The notes beneath the pieces are model-generated. The model saw only the letters and a list, made by a program, of their open reading frames with translations, was not told the DNA's origin and did no database searches. From Thermoanaerobaculia bacterium (GTDB lineage: Bacteria; Acidobacteriota; Thermoanaerobaculia; Multivoradales; JAHEKO01): 64,000 nucleotides of DNA. Shown one piece after another: positions 10,209 through 19,177 of this stretch; position 1 is the first letter of the stretch; every line of letters starts with the position of its first letter. The stretch covers positions 37,930-101,929 of the forward strand of contig CALZKB010000003.1 of the NCBI GenBank assembly GCA_945787575.1, written 5' to 3'. The position numbers and the translations under genes were made by a program.

Positions 10209-11291
10209 CTAGGACTCGAGTTTGTGAGCGCCGGCCTCGACCAGGCGGCCCAGCAGGGGCGCCAGCAGATCCGGCGTCAGATTGATGTGGTCGATGCTCT
10301 CGAGATGACGAGCGACCTCCTTGGCCGCCAGCGCCCAGGCGATCTCGGCAGGCAGGCTGCCGTAGGCTTCCATCCGCCCCTTCTCGGCTTCGACCAGAGC
10401 CTCCTCGACCGAGCGGATCTTCGCCGCCTTGGCCTTTCCCGTGAGCCGCGTCGCGTCGGCGGTGGCGCTCGCCTCGATCCTCCGGCGATCGGCCTGAGCG
10501 GTCGCCTCGATCGACTCGCGCCGCGCGGAAGCCTCGGCTCGGATGTTGGCCGCCGTCGCCTCCTCGCGGGCCTTGCGCTGGTCGTTCAACCCTTCCTGCT
10601 CGATGAGATTCTCTTGCCGCCGCGCCAGCTCGATCTCGGTCTGGAGCTCGTTCTCGGCGATGGCGCGCTCCTTCTCGACGGCTTCGGCCCGCCGCTGGAA
10701 GGCGGCCTCGTCGGCCTCCTGCTGAATCCCCTCACGGGCCGGCGCCTCGAGGGCGTTCTCGAGATCCGCCGTGGGCTTGAGTGCGGCGAGTCGCACCATG
10801 ACGATCTCGAGCCCGATTCCCGCCAGCGACTCGTCGCCCTTGAGTCCTTCGCTCACCCGGCGATTGATCTCGGCTTGGCCGGCCTGCAAGATGACCCGGA
10901 TCGGGTTCTCGGCGATGTAGGCCCAAGCATGCTGTTGGGCGAGCTGGCTCAAGACGAGAGAGAGCTTCTCGAGAGGCCGCGCCAAGTAGCCGCCGGTCTT
11001 GAGATCGAGGCTGAAGTCGAGGCGCCGGGCGAGCGTCGGAGGGTTCTTCACTCGATAGGTGATCACCCCCTGAGCCATCACGTCCTGAAAGTCCGCGGAG
11101 CGAGCGTGAAAGGTGAACTGCAGGTCGCGGTCGTCGACCGGGATTTCGGCGATCGCCGTGGAAAGCGGATGGAACCAGAAGGCGATCCCCTCTCCGCTGC
11201 GCTGCAGCTCGCCCTTGCGAAACTGGAGGATGTGGAAGTTGGGCTCGGCTCGGAGGTGCCTAAGACTGCCGAATCGTCGAATCTCTGCCAT
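10209..11291 (-). CDS. SPFH/Band 7 domain protein
   Basis: Band-7-like N-terminus (EIPVDDRDLQFTFHARSADFQDVMAQGVITYRVKNP) and Ala/Glu-rich coiled coil ARRQENLIEQEGLNDQRKAREEATAANIRAEA. Confidence 0.85.
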   Translation of the reverse strand: MAEIRRFGSLRHLRAEPNFHILQFRKGELQRSGEGIAFWFHPLSTAIAEIPVDDRDLQFTFHARSADFQDVMAQGVITYRVKNPPTLARRLDFSLDLKTGGYLARPLEKLSLVLSQLAQQHAWAYIAENPIRVILQAGQAEINRRVSEGLKGDESLAGIGLEIVMVRLAALKPTADLENALEAPAREGIQQEADEAAFQRRAEAVEKERAIAENELQTEIELARRQENLIEQEGLNDQRKAREEATAANIRAEASARRESIEATAQADRRRIEASATADATRLTGKAKAAKIRSVEEALVEAEKGRMEAYGSLPAEIAWALAAKEVARHLESIDHINLTPDLLAPLLGRLVEAGAHKLES

Positions 11292-11327
11292 CTGACTGCC
11301 TCCTGTCTGTCGGTGCCTCGAAAGGGT

Positions 11328-12026
11328 CTAAAGAGCAGAACGGCGCGCGAAGCGGTAGAGCTTCGCGGGTCGGTGCCCCACGTTGCGTTGTCGCGTCCCG
11401 GTGGCCTCCAGATCCCCGGAGGCCAGCATCCTGCGCCGGAACGAGTCCTTGTTGACCGGGCGTCCCGAGATCGTCTCGTGGACGGTCTGGAGCTGCATGA
11501 GCGTGAAGCGCTCGGGGAGCAGCTGAAAACCGATCGGCGAGTAGTTGAGTCGTCCCCGAAGGCGTTTGACCGCCATGCCGAGAATCTCGTCGTGATCGAA
11601 GGCCAAGTCGATCGGCTCTCCCGCCTCCGTGCTCACCGTGACCGGCCCTCCCGTCTCGCCCTCCCAGGGAACTTCGACGCGCCCGACCACTCGATCGACC
11701 GAGTCGCCGCACGCTTCTCGGAAGCGATCGGCATGGACGAGAGCGAAGTAGGCGATCGTGATGATGCGCTCACGCGGATCTCTCTGCGGATCGCCGAACG
11801 AATACAGCTGCTCGATGAAGAGATCCGCCAGCCTCGGCTGTTGGCGCAGTACCCGCGCCGCCGCGGCGTCGAGCGACTCGTCAGGCTGAACGAATCCCCC
11901 GGGCAGACACCGCGCGCCCGCGAACGGCTCGTGCGAACGATCGACTAGCAAAGTCCAGAGCAGACCGTCCTGTGCGGTCAAGAGGGCGATGTCGACGGTG
12001 ATGGCGAAACGGTCTCGGGTGGCCAT
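11328..12026 (-). CDS. NUDIX hydrolase-like protein with NrtR-type C-terminal winged helix
   Basis: CLPGGFVQPDESLDAAAARVLRQ (degenerate NUDIX box); LLPERFTLMQLQTVHETISGRPVNKDSFRRRMLASGDLEATG typical of NrtR C-terminus; RBS aaggagg. Confidence 0.85.
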   Translation of the reverse strand: MATRDRFAITVDIALLTAQDGLLWTLLVDRSHEPFAGARCLPGGFVQPDESLDAAAARVLRQQPRLADLFIEQLYSFGDPQRDPRERIITIAYFALVHADRFREACGDSVDRVVGRVEVPWEGETGGPVTVSTEAGEPIDLAFDHDEILGMAVKRLRGRLNYSPIGFQLLPERFTLMQLQTVHETISGRPVNKDSFRRRMLASGDLEATGTRQRNVGHRPAKLYRFARRSAL

Positions 12027-12047
12027 GGGACCTCCTTATCTACGCAC

Positions 12048-12076
12048 AGCATATATGTACTAAGTATAAAAGTCAA
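12048..12076 (-). promoter_or_regulatory. sigma70-type promoter of the nrtR-like gene with palindrome in spacer
   Basis: Minus strand TTGACT-17 nt-TATGCT; spacer contains imperfect palindrome TACTTAGTA (centre ~12062). AT-rich island in a GC-rich genome. Confidence 0.65.
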
Positions 12077-12131
12077 GCCCCTCCAAGGTCCGGAGCGAGG
12101 CCGACAAAACGTCAGGCGCTACGATGACCTG

Positions 12132-12923
12132 GTGAATGGAACTGGTGGCTCGCCAGCCGGCAATGCAAAAGGAGCCGTCCGCCCCCGCCGGTGGCGCCTC
12201 GGCAAGAGCGTCTTGCTCGGTCTCTGGGCAGGCTGGCTGGCCGGCTCGATGGTGATGTTCGTCTACAGCGCGGTCGCGGGCGCGACCTGGCCGTCGTCGT
12301 GGCAAGCACCTTGGTCGGGGGCGACCGATTTCGTCGTGATGGAGGGAGGGCGGCTGGCGGTCTACATCAGCGACTTCGACCGCGTGCAGCTCTACTCGTC
12401 CAAAGGGGTTTTCGAGGGCTCCTTGGTGCGGGCCAAGGGCTACGTCAGCGGAGAGACTCGCCTCTCCTTGGCAACCGATGGTCGGCTGTTCGTGACGGCG
12501 TCGCACGGTCGCCTGCGCAGCTACTCTCCGGAAGGGAGACTGCTCGACGAGAGGAGCGACGGCGTGGGCTTTAGAGGTTGGCAGCTCGGCGCTGACGGCG
12601 AGCCGGTCGCACTGGATCAGCCCTCCGGAGGAGAGCGCACCGAAGCCGTCGAGCCGGGCGAGGTCCTTTTTGCCGGCTATCCGGCACCCAAGCGGAGCGA
12701 GTTCGTGGGAGCCGAAGGCAGACGCGCTACGTCGGCAGGATCGACCATCGTCTTGGGTGGGAACGACGGCAGCGAGGTGAAGGTGGGAACACCCTGGTAC
12801 TTGGTCCCGGTGAAGTACCCGTGGCCGGGCTCTGCGCCGTGGATCGTCCTCATCGTCGTCTCGGCCATCGACCGGCTGCGGACCAGAATGTGGAGCTCGG
12901 CGCCCGGCAAGCGCGAGAGTTAG
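12132..12923 (+). CDS. hypothetical membrane-anchored protein
   Basis: N-terminal TM (SVLLGLWAGWLAGSMVMFVYSAVAG) followed by a beta-rich region; C-terminal hydrophobic segment. Confidence 0.65.
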   Translation: MNGTGGSPAGNAKGAVRPRRWRLGKSVLLGLWAGWLAGSMVMFVYSAVAGATWPSSWQAPWSGATDFVVMEGGRLAVYISDFDRVQLYSSKGVFEGSLVRAKGYVSGETRLSLATDGRLFVTASHGRLRSYSPEGRLLDERSDGVGFRGWQLGADGEPVALDQPSGGERTEAVEPGEVLFAGYPAPKRSEFVGAEGRRATSAGSTIVLGGNDGSEVKVGTPWYLVPVKYPWPGSAPWIVLIVVSAIDRLRTRMWSSAPGKRES

Positions 12924-12974
12924 CCGCGAGCGACTCCTCCTCGGCCGGAGGATAGCGAGCGATATGCTCCCCGG

Positions 12975-13752
12975 ATGGCGAGCTCTCAGCGGGTCGGTTC
13001 GGCGCTCCTCGCCGGCTGCATGCTGTCCCTGCCGGCGGCTACCAAGGAGCTCCTCTCCTGCGCGACGCCGGAGTCGGCGGCCGCTTTCGAGCCTGTCTAC
13101 GAAGGGGTAGATCCTTCCGATTGCTCGTTCACGTCCACAACCCCGATCCGGCCTACGATCCGACGACGCCCCGCGTTATCGAGGTCGTCGTCCACGTGAT
13201 CATGGATTCCTCCTGCCTCGAGGGCGCCTTCTCCGACGAGATGGTGGCGAGTCAGATCGAGATCCTCAACGAGGATTTCCTGGCCCTGGCCGGCACTCCC
13301 GGCGCGAACGGCACCGACGCCCAGATTCGATTCGATTTCGCCGACGCCGACCCTCAGGCTGAGCCGACGACCGGGATCACTCGCGACAACACGATCTGGT
13401 TCAACGACGACGGCGACTACTGGGAGACCCTAGCGTGGGATCCGCACCGCTACCTGAATCTCTACACCAACACCGCCTCCGGCGCCCGCGGTAACGTCCC
13501 CTTCCTTCCGCTCAGGGCGGGGTCGGCGGTAACGCCGACCGAGTGGTGCTCAACCATCTGGTCTTCGGCCGCAACGGTGCGTTCTACATGGAGCTCACCG
13601 ACGACTTGTGCATGGAGGGTTTCACCGCCGAGCAAGCAAAGCGAGTGCGCTGCACGCTCGAGCACTACCGTCGCGACCTCGCCGATTCTCCGATCTTCGA
13701 GTACGGCTTCGAATCAGGCGATACGAGCGCTTGGACGGCCTCGGTCCCGTAG
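12975..13752 (+). pseudogene. pappalysin-like M43 zinc metalloprotease, frameshifted, catalytic segment missing
   Basis: N-part (12975 frame) DPSDCS; middle (13121 frame) VIEVVVHVIMDSS...GITRDNTIWFNDDGDYWETLAWDPHRYLNLYTN; C-part (13543 frame) VVLNHLVFGRNG|AFYMELTDDLCMEGFTAEQAKRVRCTLEHYR; no HEXXH in any frame. Confidence 0.8.
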
Positions 13753-13776
13753 ACCTGCAGACAGCGACACGCCACC

Positions 13777-14406
13777 GTGATCGAGCAAGCCGACCACCGG
13801 TCTCCCGTCGAACGGATCGACGCCTCACGCCTCCCCGAGGCGGTCGCCGTCCACTGCGAGGCTTTCTTCGACTACCCGACCATGCGCTTCGTCCTCGAAG
13901 GGTCGGCCAGCGACTACGAAGATCGACTGGCAGCTCTCATCGGGCTCTTCTTGGACGTTACCTACCTCAAGAACGGAGTCGTCTTCGGGATCTCCGAGAA
14001 CGGCGAGCTCGTCGCCGCGGCGGACGCGGTGCGCTCGGGCTCGCCCGAGCCACCCGAGCTCGGCCGACGGCGCCAGTTGCTGTGGGAGCGTCTGGGCGAA
14101 GGAGCTCGCCTACGCTATGAAGCCTACTCCGCCCTCACCGAGCCGTTTGCGCCCGACGCGCCACACTACTACCTCAGCATGCTCGGCGTGCGGCGGCGCT
14201 TCGCCGGTCGAGGTCTGGCGCGCCCTCTTCTCGAAGCAGTCCAAGCGCTCTCTCTGGCCGATCCGATTTCGACCGGGGTGGCGCTCGAGACCGAGGACCT
14301 CGACAACGTCGGCTTCTATCAGCACTTCGGCTATCGAATCGTCGGCCAGGCTCGAGTGGGCGACGGCGTGGAATCGTGGGGGTTCTTCAGGCAGGACGAG
14401 GACTAG
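13777..14406 (+). CDS. GNAT family N-acetyltransferase
   Basis: YYLSMLGVRRRFAGRGLARPLLEAV and LETEDLDNVGFYQHFGYRIVG. Confidence 0.85.
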   Translation: MIEQADHRSPVERIDASRLPEAVAVHCEAFFDYPTMRFVLEGSASDYEDRLAALIGLFLDVTYLKNGVVFGISENGELVAAADAVRSGSPEPPELGRRRQLLWERLGEGARLRYEAYSALTEPFAPDAPHYYLSMLGVRRRFAGRGLARPLLEAVQALSLADPISTGVALETEDLDNVGFYQHFGYRIVGQARVGDGVESWGFFRQDED

Positions 14407-14433
14407 TTCTCTTTCCGAGCTGTTAAGCTCCAC

Positions 14434-14476
14434 CGCCACTACTTCGCAACAATTCAGCGCCACTACTTCGCAACAA
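14434..14476. repeat. short tandem direct repeat, 19-nt unit CGCCACTACTTCGCAACAA, period 24
   Basis: Exact copies at 14434-14452 and 14458-14476. Confidence 0.9.
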
Positions 14477-14516
14477 GGGGTCCAACGAAGAATGATCGGT
14501 AGCGAAAGGAGAGTCC

Positions 14517-15101
14517 ATGCGCAATGTGACCGTTGTTTCATGCTGTCTGCTCGCTAGCCTCCTTGGAGCTGCGAGTGCCGGCGCGCTCGAGTACGCCGGG
14601 TATCTGTCGGTCAACGACGACGACTATGGCTACTGGGAAGGGCGACCGATGGTATTCGTCGACGGCGACCGACTACCCCTCGACGAGCAACATGGCGCAA
14701 CCTCGGAGTACGTCTTCGCGCTCTCACACGATCTCGCCCAGGGGCTGGTGAGACAGTTCATTCCGCGAGCGGAGTCCGAGCGCCAAGGCAACATGCTCGG
14801 GGCGGTTGCCGAGGAGGCCACCGGAGTTGCCCGAGGCAGGAAAGAGTCGGAGCCTCCGAGGGGTGACGGCACTTGGGTGCCGTTGAGCGAGTTCTACGCC
14901 TTCGGCTTCGGCCAGTACGAGGGCTCCGATCCCACCCTCCACGTCTATTGCGACGATGGACCCGAGGTCTGGGCGTGGCTCTCGGGCCCCCATCCTCCGA
15001 GCGCGTCGCCCGACGATGCCGCGGACCGAGTGATCAGGGACGAGCTCGACATGGCCCGCCTCAAGCTCCGATGCGACCGACCGATCGAGCCGTCTCCCTA
15101 G
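14517..15101 (+). CDS. hypothetical secreted protein
   Basis: Signal peptide MRNVTVVSCCLLASLLGAASAGA; 'gaaaggaga' RBS. Confidence 0.65.
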   Translation: MRNVTVVSCCLLASLLGAASAGALEYAGYLSVNDDDYGYWEGRPMVFVDGDRLPLDEQHGATSEYVFALSHDLAQGLVRQFIPRAESERQGNMLGAVAEEATGVARGRKESEPPRGDGTWVPLSEFYAFGFGQYEGSDPTLHVYCDDGPEVWAWLSGPHPPSASPDDAADRVIRDELDMARLKLRCDRPIEPSP

Positions 15102-15108
15102 GAGCTTG

Positions 15109-15330
15109 CTACGGTTCCTCCTCGAGCGCTTGCGAGGCGGCCACCAGGATCGCGCGCGCCGACGTCGTGGTGCCGCTGATCCCGTCGACTTCGAGGTGTC
15201 CGGCCGACGCCACCTTCTCCAGCACCAGCGTCGCCAGCTCCGGGTAGCGACCGGCGGGCTGCTCGAGGCTGCCCTCGCCGACGACGAGCAGCGGGGACGT
15301 GGCCCCGCTCTCGCGACGGCGAACGCCACC
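15109..15330 (-). pseudogene. C-terminal remnant resembling an FMN-binding-like domain
   Basis: Minus frame GGVRRRESGATSPLLVVGEGSLEQPAGRYPELATLVLEKVASAGHLEVDGISGTTTSARAILVAASQALEEEP*; preceded by an in-frame stop and no usable start. Confidence 0.35.
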
Positions 15331-15395
15331 CTACCGGGTGTTTTCGGAAGTTGCCGAGCGTCGTTAGGCTCTGCGAACGAGGAGGTGAAGAGACG

Positions 15396-15872
15396 ATGAA
15401 GACACCCCAGGCGATCGAGGACTTCCTCGAGCAGAAGCGGATCGCGGTCACCGGCGTGTCGCGCGAGGCGAGCGATGCCGCCGCCAACCTCATCTACCGC
15501 AAGCTGCGCAGCAGCGGGTACGAGGTCTACGCCGTCAACCCCAACGCCGAGAGCGTCGAGGGCGATCCGGCCTACCCGAACCTCGCCTCGATTCCCGGTG
15601 CGCCGGTCGATGGGGTGGTGATCGCCAGTCACCCCGATGTGGCGCCCGGCTCCGTGGGCGAGTGCGTCGGGCTGGGGATCACCCGAGTCTGGATGCACCG
15701 CTCCTTCGGCCGGGGCAGCGTCTCGAAGCCCGCCGTCGAGCTCTGCCGCGAGAACGGGATCCGCGTCATCGACGGCGGCTGTCCGATGATGTTCTGCCCG
15801 CCGGTCGACCTCGGCCACCGCTGTATTCGCTGGGTCCTCGCCCGAACCGGCGGTATCCCGCGGGCCGCTTGA
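15396..15872 (+). CDS. CoA-binding domain protein (YccU-like)
   Basis: RIAVTGVSREASDAAANLIYRKLRSSGYEVYAVNPNAESVEGDPAYPNLASIP; RVWMHRSFGRGSVS; DGGCPMMFCPP. Confidence 0.88.
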   Translation: MKTPQAIEDFLEQKRIAVTGVSREASDAAANLIYRKLRSSGYEVYAVNPNAESVEGDPAYPNLASIPGAPVDGVVIASHPDVAPGSVGECVGLGITRVWMHRSFGRGSVSKPAVELCRENGIRVIDGGCPMMFCPPVDLGHRCIRWVLARTGGIPRAA

Positions 15873-15938
15873 CCTCGCTCGGCTGGTCGACAGCCTTGCC
15901 GCGGGCGCGATGGTGGGGCCGCTTCGCGGCAGTCCCGC

Positions 15939-17876
15939 CTAGCCCGTTGAAGAGTCCCCTTCTTCGACCGCCCGGATGAGATCGGACAGCGCTGCCGGGT
16001 TGCGTAGCGTTCCGGGATCGACCGCCTCCTCCACCGGGGTGCCGGCCAGGATTCGCTTGAGTGGCACCTCGAGCTTCTTGCCGCTGAGCGTCGTCGGGAT
16101 CTCGCCGACCGCCCTGATAGCGTCCGGTCGGTGGCGGGGTGATAGTTGGCTCGCCAGCTCGTGGCGAATCCGTTCCTCGAGCTCCCGATCGAGCTCGGCC
16201 TCGGCGGTCAGCACGACGAAGAGCCAGAGCTCGCCCTCGCCGCCGGACCTGCTCTCGACGACGACCGCATCGACGATCTCCTCGAGGCGATCGAGCACTC
16301 GATAGAACTCCGCCGTGCCCATCCGGACCCCGCCGCGGTTGAGGGTCGCGTCGGAGCGACCGCAGATGACCGCCCGGTTCTCACCGTCGAGTCGGATCCA
16401 GTCGCCGTGGCGCCAGACTCCCGGGAAGTGCTCGAAGTAGCTCTCTCGGTACCGCCGGTCCCCGTCGTCGTTCCAGAAGCGCAGCGGCATCGACGGCAAG
16501 GGTGTGGTGACGACCAGCTCGCCGACCTCGTCGACGACCGGCTGTCCGTCGGCGTCGAAGGCGGCGACACCGGTGGCGAGAGCCGGCACCTGCAGCTCTC
16601 CGGCCCGCACCGGGGCCAGCGGGCAGGCGGAGAAAAAGCAGCTGCAGATGTCGGTTCCGCCGCTCACCGAGGCCAACCAGACGTCCGCCTTGACCCGGTC
16701 GTAGACCCAGCGGAAGCCCTCGGCGGTCAGCGGGGAGCCGGTCGAGCCGATTCCGCGCAGGTTGGCGAGGTCGAACCGCGCGCCCGGCGACAGGTCCTGC
16801 TTGCGGCACGCCATCAGAAACGGGGCGCTGACTCCGAAGTAGGTGATTCTCTCCTCGGCGGCGAGCGAGAACAGAGCGTCGAGGTCCGGGAACGAGGGGC
16901 TACCCTCGTAGAGCACGATGGTGGCGCCGACCAGCAGGCCGCCCACGAGGTAGTTCCACATCATCCAGCCGGTCGTCGTGTACCAGAAAAAACGATCGCC
17001 GACGCCGAGATCGGTATGGAGCGCCAGCTGCTTGAGGTGCTCGACGAGGATGCCTCCGTGCCCGTGCACGATCGCCTTCGGTAGCCCGGTCGTGCCCGAG
17101 GAGTAGAGAATCCAAAGCGGGTGGTCGAAGGCGAGCGGCTCGAAGGCGAGCGGCTCGAATCGGGCGGTGAGGTCGGTCCACGAGAGCCACCCCGGCATCG
17201 GGACTTCGGGGTCGGACGTCAGCACGCTGGCTTCGAGGGTGGGCAGACCCTCCGCGATCGCCGCCACCTCCTCGCGGCGCTCGAAGGTCTTGCCGCCGTG
17301 GCGGTAGCGCTCGGCCGCGAGCAGCACCTTGGGCTCGATCTGCCCGAACCGATCGAGCGCGCTCGAGACCCCGAACTCGGGCGGACAGCTCGACCAGATG
17401 GCTCCGAGGCTGGCGGATGCGAGCAGTCCGACGACCGCCTGTGGATCGTTGGGGACATAGGCCACGACGCGATCTCCGGTGCCGACCCCAAGAGCTCGGA
17501 GGCCCGCTCGGAGTCGTGCCACCCGGTCGCGAAGCTGGCGCCAGCTCAACTCCAGGCGTCGACCGTCTTCCCGGCGGTAGATCAGCGCCAGATGGTCGCT
17601 CTCCGACGCCAGGGCGTGCTCGGCGTAGTTCAACCGCGAGCCCGGAAAGAAGTTGGCGCCCGGCATGATCGGCGAGGGCAGCACGCGCTCGGGTGGGCGG
17701 CGGAAGTCGACGTCGAAAAAGTCGACCAGCGATTGCCAGAAAGCCTCCAGGTTCTCCACCGACCAACGCCACAGGGCGCCGTAGCCGTCGAATCGCAGGT
17801 CTCGCTCGGCTTCGAGCCAGGCGAGGTAGGCGGTGAGTCTGCAATTCCGCCGGACCGCCTCCGACGGCTCCCACAA
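15939..17876 (-). CDS. aacS: acetoacetyl-CoA synthetase (start uncertain)
   Basis: LWILYSSGTTGLPKAIVHGHGGI, FFWYTTTGWMMWNYLVGGL, GGTDICSCF, CGRSDATLNRGGVRMGTAEFYR. No ATG/GTG near the expected N-terminus; TTG at 17876 is a candidate. Confidence 0.9.
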   Translation of the reverse strand: MWEPSEAVRRNCRLTAYLAWLEAERDLRFDGYGALWRWSVENLEAFWQSLVDFFDVDFRRPPERVLPSPIMPGANFFPGSRLNYAEHALASESDHLALIYRREDGRRLELSWRQLRDRVARLRAGLRALGVGTGDRVVAYVPNDPQAVVGLLASASLGAIWSSCPPEFGVSSALDRFGQIEPKVLLAAERYRHGGKTFERREEVAAIAEGLPTLEASVLTSDPEVPMPGWLSWTDLTARFEPLAFEPLAFDHPLWILYSSGTTGLPKAIVHGHGGILVEHLKQLALHTDLGVGDRFFWYTTTGWMMWNYLVGGLLVGATIVLYEGSPSFPDLDALFSLAAEERITYFGVSAPFLMACRKQDLSPGARFDLANLRGIGSTGSPLTAEGFRWVYDRVKADVWLASVSGGTDICSCFFSACPLAPVRAGELQVPALATGVAAFDADGQPVVDEVGELVVTTPLPSMPLRFWNDDGDRRYRESYFEHFPGVWRHGDWIRLDGENRAVICGRSDATLNRGGVRMGTAEFYRVLDRLEEIVDAVVVESRSGGEGELWLFVVLTAEAELDRELEERIRHELASQLSPRHRPDAIRAVGEIPTTLSGKKLEVPLKRILAGTPVEEAVDPGTLRNPAALSDLIRAVEEGDSSTG

Positions 17877-17911
17877 CAGCTCTCCGCCGCCGTCGGTCGT
17901 CAGCCTGGCAC

Positions 17912-18484
17912 TCAGTGGTGATCCACCTGCAAGATCGGGCTGACGCCGGAGAACACCGGCTCGAGCTCGACGCCCAGCGCGTCCCCGAACTTGCTGACGA
18001 AGATGTAGACCGAGATGGTGAAGACCGCCTCGACGATCTGCGGCTCGGTGAAGTGCTCGTGGAGACGTGACCACAGCTCCTTCGAGACTCGATTGGCGTC
18101 GACGCCGATCTGCACCGTGAGGTCGAGTAGCGCCTTCTCCGCGTCGCTGAAATGAGGGCTCGTCTGGTAGCGATCGTCACCGATGTCGGCGATCTTCTCC
18201 TGCGAGATGCCCAGTCGCTGGCTGAGGGTCTCGTGCTGGACGACGCAGTACTGACACTGATTGCGGTGGGTCGCCTTGAGAATCAGGAGCTCCTTGGTCG
18301 TCCAATCGAGCTCGCCGTCCTTGAGGATCGCCATGACGAGCTCGGTGAAGACGCTGCCGAGCTCGGGGGTGTGCCCGAACACCTTGAAGATGTTGAGGAG
18401 CATCTCGAAGCGCTCCTCGGCCTTGTCGTAGAAGGCGTTGGTGGCAGCATCGGCCTGCTCGCGTTCGACGTAGGAAACGGTCAT
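17912..18484 (-). CDS. carboxymuconolactone decarboxylase / AhpD-like protein
   Basis: KATHRNQCQYCVVQHETLSQRLGIS (CXXC...H) and AhpD-type helical pattern. Confidence 0.85.
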   Translation of the reverse strand: MTVSYVEREQADAATNAFYDKAEERFEMLLNIFKVFGHTPELGSVFTELVMAILKDGELDWTTKELLILKATHRNQCQYCVVQHETLSQRLGISQEKIADIGDDRYQTSPHFSDAEKALLDLTVQIGVDANRVSKELWSRLHEHFTEPQIVEAVFTISVYIFVSKFGDALGVELEPVFSGVSPILQVDHH

Positions 18485-18681
18485 CGTGGCTCTCCTCTAT
18501 GCTGCGTCCAGCGGTTGGCGGTCGGCTGTGTAGCCTACCGCGATCGCGTCCGTCGTGGTCGCCTTCGGGCGACGGATCAGTGCTCACGACCGTAGGCCCC
18601 GGCGAGAGAGGGATGGGAGCCCAGGGGTCTTGAGCCGAGCCCTCTGAATCACCCAGGATCAGAGTGCCGGCCGAGCAAGAC

Positions 18682-19022
18682 ATGAGCGAAGCCATCAGGG
18701 GAATTCACCACGTCACCGCGATCGCCACCGATCCTCAACGCAACGTCGACTTCTACGCTGGAGTGCTGGGTTTACGCCTGGCCAAGAAGACCGTCAACTT
18801 CGACGATCCGGCACCTACCACATCTACTACGGCGACGAGCTGGGGCGTCCCGGCACCATCCTGACGTTCTTTCCGTGGCCGCTGGCACGGCGCGGAAGCC
18901 GCGGCTTCGGCCAGGCCACGGTGACCTCGTTCTCGATTCCCGACGGATCGCTCGGCTTCTGGCAGACCCGCCTCGGAGAGCACGGCGTCGTCGCCGAGGA
19001 GCCGAAGTCTCGCGAGAGATGA
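18682..19022 (+). pseudogene. VOC family ring-cleaving dioxygenase/glyoxalase-like, frameshifted and truncated
   Basis: MSEAIRGIHHVTAIATDPQRNVDFYAGVLGLRLAKKTVNFDDP then a frame shift to GTYHIYYGDELGRPGTILTFFPWPLARRG...; short of the full-length family. Confidence 0.75.
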
Positions 19023-19177
19023 TCGACTCCCTGTTCGACGGTGGCGATCGATCGACGTCGCAGGAGTAAGGGAGGCAAGGCGAACCGGGGGCTTTTGTCC
19101 CCGCCTGTTGAGCCTCCCACTGCCGATCGACCTCAACCCTGGCAGGGTGCGGTTGCGGCATCCGCGCTCGGGAGCCG

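Noticed and set aside
10224-11948. 574-aa plus-strand ORF
   Set aside because: Antisense of SPFH and NrtR-like genes; no motifs.
19086-19103. cgggggc-tttt-gtccccg hairpin
   Set aside because: Compact stem-loop but isolated, after a pseudogene, with no T-tract; expected by chance in GC-rich DNA.
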